From positions 1,072,065 to 1,136,064 of the forward strand of contig BCJC01000001.1 in assembly GCA_001600175.1 (NCBI GenBank): a stretch of DNA of 64,000 bases, given 5' to 3'. Source of the stretch: Erythrobasidium yunnanense (lineage: Eukaryota > Basidiomycota > Cystobasidiomycetes > Erythrobasidiales > Erythrobasidiaceae). The notes under the pieces were generated by a model. The model was not told the DNA's origin. It did not search any database and was given only the letters and a program-made list of their open reading frames with translations. Positions 59,622-64,000 of the stretch are shown here, piece after piece. Positions within the stretch are counted from its first letter, which is position 1; every line of letters begins with the position of its first letter. A program made the translations under genes and the position numbers.

Positions 59622-60917
59622 CTATGCAGAATCTGAATCTGACACACTCTGATGTCGTCTGCTCTCCTTGTGCTGCTGCTGCTGCTGCCTTCGTCCTTCC
59701 AAAACGGGCCTACCGCGAGCTCGGATTGAGGACCGATGTGGTGGTTGAATGTTACGCTGAAGGAATGGCGTCGACGACGATGGTATATGCTCAATAATGC
59801 TCGCTGTTGTCGCGCAAACGAATGGTGTGCGAACTCAGCCAACGAGCGAATGTCTTGGAAAAAAGTGCAGTGGTCTGGCCAAAGGAGCCTGGTGCACCGC
59901 GCGGTCGAGTGGAAAATAGCAAGCTAGCACAGCAACAACCTCAAAGATGACAATGCCCATCTACAAATGCTCGCAACACGTAGTATACTCATATCATCAA
60001 ACTGCATCGCGCCGACACTTTGGCTCAGGCCATGTACTCTGCTAAACAAAGGTACCCCAGCCCAAGCTGTGCGACAGCGATATCCTCGTCAGCTCGGTCG
60101 TGTGTTCGTAGATGAGTTACAAGCAGCAGGAAAGGATAGCGGAAAACTGCTTGCGACCCATCCTGGATGAAGAGCTCTTCATTTGAAAGCTCTCTTCAGC
60201 AGTGGCGGACGGAGAGCACACAGCCTCGACCCCCTCCGATTCCGCCTGTAGCTCATTGACAAGGAGGACTCGTAATTGTTCTTGTCATGCCTTACTTGGC
60301 GCGGTATCACGCAGAATGTTTGAGCACTACAAACTGCCCCGCAAAGCGTCTCGAAGAGAAGTCTGAATTGCAGAACTGTTGAGTTTGCATGTAAATGCGT
60401 GAACGGGTAATCATTCGATTCATTGTGAGTCAAGCAGCTGTTAAATACGTCTCATTCGGTATCATCGCGGTAGGAATTTGAGCGCGTTGAGGGGGAGAAC
60501 GATATCGAAGTGAGTGTGGGAAGGGCCAGCTAAGGCAGTGTGTATTACTGAAGAGGAGAGAGTGGAAGGCCAAGCAAGGCAGAAGCGCGAAAGAATATGG
60601 GCGATAGATAACACGCGTAAAGAGGGTTCCTGACCGCGACAGAATAAGATGAACGCGTATGGGAGAAGGAGATTTTCGCTCTGCAATGGATTTTTGCAGC
60701 ATTGTAGCATCTAAACAGAGCATGCGAGCGTGATTATCCATTCGAAGAGAAGACGAATGGTAGATCTAGCAGCGACTATACGCATTGTAGGCCGGTACGT
60801 CTTTGACTGCGTAGTCGTATTAATTTTCGTATATATTCGAGAGTATACAGACACCTTTGCTGTTCATACTTGCAACTCGGGTTGGGTGTTGACCAGAACA
60901 TACGCCAGGCGTGGAGG
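59622..60917. promoter_or_regulatory. 1.3-kb divergent region, mannosyltransferase B / WD40 gene
   Basis: Longest gene-free stretch. Near the left end a (CTG)n run (59670-59688) would lie in the copy B 5' UTR. ATATATTCGAGAGTATAC near 60831 is a TATA-like element before the WD40 start. Small frames on both strands (for example 60430-60741 minus) have no support. Confidence 0.4.
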
Positions 60918-62623
60918 ATGCAGACGACTGACACCGACTATCTATTCCAATCTGATGCGCAGCTAGAGCAGTCATCAGCACGTCAGGAGAAGTCACTTCG
61001 AACAGCCAAAGCAGGCTCTCCGTTCAAGCTTTCATCGAAACCTCTGGACGCCGTAATCCACAGAGATGCTGGAGATGCTGCAGAGGCATCATTGTGGACT
61101 GCAGAGAGTGGCTTCGTCATTAGAAAGTCAGATGTAAAGGTAATGCGAGCGAGCTTATGTGTTGAAAAGGTTTGAAAGCAAAGGCTGACGCGCGACGATA
61201 CCGCAGACTGGAAAGACGAAACAAATCCTCAAAGGCCACGCTGGGCCAGTCACTTCCCTCGCCTTCTACAAACCTCCTGAACTGCCGCTCGAGATCCTCT
61301 TTACTGCTTCTTGGGATAAGTCCATACGTGCCTGGGACGCAAAGGTGCGTCGTGTTCTCGCAGGGTTGCAGTTCTCCTCCTCCGCTGATGCATTGTTTAC
61401 TATCAGACAGGACCCCTGCTGTCCATCACCGCGAACGCACACTCTGACTTCGTCAAGTGCTTGCTCGTAATACCCTCTCTACGCATCTTGATCTCTGGCG
61501 GATCCGACAAGGATATTCGTATATGGGACCTATCTTCGGATGCTCTGAAGCAATGGCCTTCTTCAGCCAGTTTCGACCTCGCAAGTTCAGGCAGCGAGAC
61601 TGACCAATCTCCCAAAAACAGCCTATCTTCTTTGGCCTCGCTGAAAGGGCAGCATACACGACCTATAGAGGCACTCGTGTGCTATCCGGTCTTCGAGAAG
61701 AGTAATGAACAGAACGGTGACGATCTGGTGCCAACGCAAAGATGGTGTCTATGGAGTGCAGACAGTATGGGCAGGATCTGTACCTGGGAAATCTACCGTG
61801 ATGGGCAGCAAAACATCAGAGCGGACTTCAGGACCACTTGGCTCGCGCACGAAACTGCCATCTATGAGATGCGAGTGTCAGAAGGCGAGCTGTGGACAGG
61901 TAAGTTCACCCAACAACATAGCCGAGGAGCACAAGCTGAGCTTCTTTCACAGTGTCTGCGGATCATCTGGCGACTCTGTGGACGTATGACCCGACTGAAC
62001 CTTTCAAGCAGCCAACCGCGACGATTCGGTTACCGCATCCTTCATACGTAAAGACGATACTGCCGCTAGAACAGGTTCTACCTGGCAACAATATGCACTA
62101 TGTCATTACTGGTTGCTCAGACGAGCAAATCAGGATATGGGACCTATCGCAGCTCGACGATTCGGAAGCTGGACTGGCTTATTCCGACAAGCCAGCGAAG
62201 AAGTCTCTGGTATCGAATGCGGCGAACGCTCTTGAAGCGTATAAAGATGGGAAGAAACCCCCGGGGCTAGTGTATGAACTGGAAGGGCACTTCCACGAAG
62301 TCTGCAAGCTCATGCTGTGGTCAGCGAAAGATGAGCAAGCTCTGGAGGCTACTACGCAGAGCATCCCAACCTCTTCGGGCTCTGGCAGGGAAGAAGTATA
62401 TATCGTCAGTGCTGGATTAGACTGTACAGTCAGGAAATGGAAACTGAAGGATGTCCTGGAGCTCGCTAGGATAGGTGGATCAGGCAGGGAGACGGATGAG
62501 AAGACAGAGTCGGAGAAGCAGACTCTCCGCGATATACAATATGGCAGGGAAGAACAGCCCAAAACATCGGCCATGACTGTTGAAGAAGAGGCAGAGCTGG
62601 CAGAGCTCATGAATGAAGACTGA
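60918..62623 (+). CDS. WD40-repeat protein
   Basis: Four exons (60918-61139, 61207-61344, 61407-61899, 61953-62623) close to 507 residues. WD repeats are visible as LKGHAGPVTSLAF, then ASWDKSIRAWD, GGSDKDIRIWDL, SADSMGRICTWE, SADHLATLWTYD, GCSDEQIRIWDL and GLDCTVRKWKL, so a seven-blade propeller is likely. An N-terminal lead (DTDYLFQSDAQLEQSS) precedes the propeller. The C-terminus is helical and acidic (TVEEEAELAELMNED). Insertions lie between blades (for example PAKKSLVSNAANALEAYKDG). It is a binding platform by fold. I do not recognise the orthologue. Confidence 0.82.
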
Positions 62624-62940
62624 TGCGGAACAGCTGGAACATTATGCGTGGAGGGGGTACAAAAAGGGACCCGTTCGCAGAAGGAATGTGCGAACGTCTT
62701 TGGAGCTGTCAGGTACACATCTTTATGATGTCAGAAGAAACGCTTCGACAAGGTACGTTTCGCAACGTGAGAGCTTGACCAGAGAAAGCTAGTTGTGTAC
62801 TCTAAGCTCGTAGAAAAGCAAAAGTAGAAAGGTCTGATGACATCTTATCTCGTTATCGTGTTTTTTGGTCTCCGCGTTTTTGCTTCTTCTGTCCTGAACG
62901 GACTTGAAAACGCAACAGAGTCTACATCAAAAGGAGAACA
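62624..62940. other. Spacer WD40-DUG1
   Basis: 317 bp with no gene; WD40 3' flank and DUG1 promoter. Confidence 0.4.
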
Positions 62941-64000
62941 ATGGCAGCTACATTCGATACATGGGTTGAAGAGAACCAGGAGTTGCTCATCGAGCGACTC
63001 AGAGAAGTCGTACGCCCAATCCCATGCAAAACCCCATAGCCATACGATGGCTTTCGCAAGAAGCTCGATGACTCTGATGCATGTCAATACCGCTCTTGTT
63101 ACGCATAGGTCCGCATTCCTTCTGTCTCCGGCGACAAGAACTACCGACCACAATGCTTCGAGATGGCCCAATGGGCATTCACGAAGATGCAGTCTCTAGG
63201 CATCGAGTAAGCGACCTATCAGCTTTCACACGAAACCGAAGACCTTGCGAACCAGTCTGAATGCCTTCCCGCTTTCCAGTACCCAGATGTGCCCATTAGG
63301 TACCTGGCTTTTCCATCCCCAAGGGCAAACACAAGCTGACTTGGAATCGCAGGCAAACATACAATGGACGGAGAGGAACTCGAGCTCCCACCTGTCGTGC
63401 TCGGCACGCTGGGTAACGACCCCGCCAAGAAGACCATCCTTCTTTACGGTCACTTGGATGTGCAGCCCGCCAACCTCAGTAGGTTCGCATTGCGGATGCA
63501 GCAGGAAATATCTGATACATGATATACAGGCGATGGATGGGACACCGAGCCTTTCGAGCTTCACCACGACCTGAAATCCGGAAGACTGTATGGTCGAGGA
63601 TCAACAGACGATAAGGGACCTGTGCTAGGCTGGCTCCACGTCATCGAAGCTCATCAAGCTGTAGGACAAGAGCTGCCCGTCAACTTGAAGATGATCTTTG
63701 AGGGTATGGAGGAATCTGGCTCGGTTGGCCTCGAGGAGTTTGTGGTTCGCGAGAAGGATGCCTTCTTCTCCGGCATCGATGCTGTTTGCATTAGCGACAA
63801 TTACTGGCTCACGACCACCACGCCCGCTCTGACTTACGGTCTCCGAGGCCTGATGTACCAGAAGGTCACTATCTCTGGTCCTTCGGCAGATCTACACTCC
63901 GGAGTCTTCGGAGGTACCGTACACGAGCCAATGACCGATCTCTTCCATCTCTTCAGCAAGCTCGTCTCCCCATCTGGAGAGATCCTCGTTCCTGGCATCA
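62941..64000 (+). CDS. DUG1: Cys-Gly metallodipeptidase (DUG1/CNDP type, M20), 5' part
   Basis: Cytosolic zinc dipeptidase that degrades Cys-Gly from glutathione. Five exons are seen (62941-63009, 63109-63206, 63256-63299, 63353-63478, 63530 to beyond the window edge); all joins keep the frame. It reads [34 protein letters not shown], then [19 protein letters not shown]. Metal and catalytic motifs follow: [11 protein letters not shown] (first zinc His plus Asp), [14 protein letters not shown] (bridging Asp), [17 protein letters not shown] (Glu pair) and [25 protein letters not shown] begins the lid domain. The gene runs off the right edge. Assignment is secure. Confidence 0.92.

Noticed and set aside
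60430-60741. 103-codon minus-strand frame in the WD40 upstream region
   Set aside because: It lies in a promoter-like gap, and has no domain, splice context or paralogue.

Overview
This window looks like nuclear DNA of a fungus, most likely a basidiomycete. The genes are dense and lie on both strands. They are split by short introns of about 40-90 bases, with GT-AG borders and CTAAC/CTGAC-like branch sites. Both the core genes (Mediator MED4, MTC1, MIC60, PRMT5, CCT5, mitochondrial uL29m, DUG1) and the accessory set (a Xpt1/Stealth-type phosphotransferase, a DMPK-type kinase, fungal acetate kinase, Mnn9-family enzymes) fit. I could not fix the subphylum from the sequence. I saw no retroelement, DNA transposon, virus-like element, CRISPR array, tRNA or rRNA.

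Layout: 0.15-1.2 kb, mitochondrial ribosomal protein uL29m (-). 1.4-7.8 kb, four tandem F-box-like genes (+), the third a pseudogene. 8.1-10.7 kb, AsnB-type asparagine synthetase (+). 10.9-16.1 kb, MED4, MTC1 and a BTB protein (+). 16.6-19.2 kb, Stealth/Xpt1-type phosphotransferase (+). 19.6 kb, a small Cys-rich protein. 20.7-26.8 kb, a 1973-residue Ser-rich protein of unknown function (-). 27.3-29.8 kb, four tandem small Ser/Gly-rich genes (+) that share two upstream DNA blocks. 30.2-36.4 kb, acetate kinase (-) and a Zn2Cys6 regulator (+), head to head with 65 bp between start codons. 36.5-41.4 kb, a DMPK/MRCK-type kinase and PRMT5 (-). 41.9-43.2 kb, a secreted esterase built from micro-exons (+). 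43.3-49.2 kb, two unrecognised tandem families (-), called here D and C, each with intact and dead copies. 49.6-51.8 kb, CCT5 (-). 52.0-54.2 kb, MIC60 (+). 54.8-59.6 kb, two tandem Mnn9/Anp1-family mannosyltransferases (-). 60.9-62.6 kb, a WD40 protein (+). 62.9 kb to the end, DUG1-type dipeptidase (+, cut by the window edge).

The main theme is local tandem duplication with decay. Five families (F-box, small Ser-rich 'RNxSS', D, C, Mnn9-like) expanded in place between conserved single-copy housekeeping genes. Three of the five contain clear pseudogenes. Families C, D and RNxSS resemble nothing I recognise and are the best candidates for undescribed biology. Splicing is also unusual in places: two introns make sense only with GC-AG borders, and coding exons are as short as 10 nt.

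Exon coordinates were worked out by hand, from splice signals plus reading-frame closure and family conservation. Where a junction could not be closed, the entry says so.
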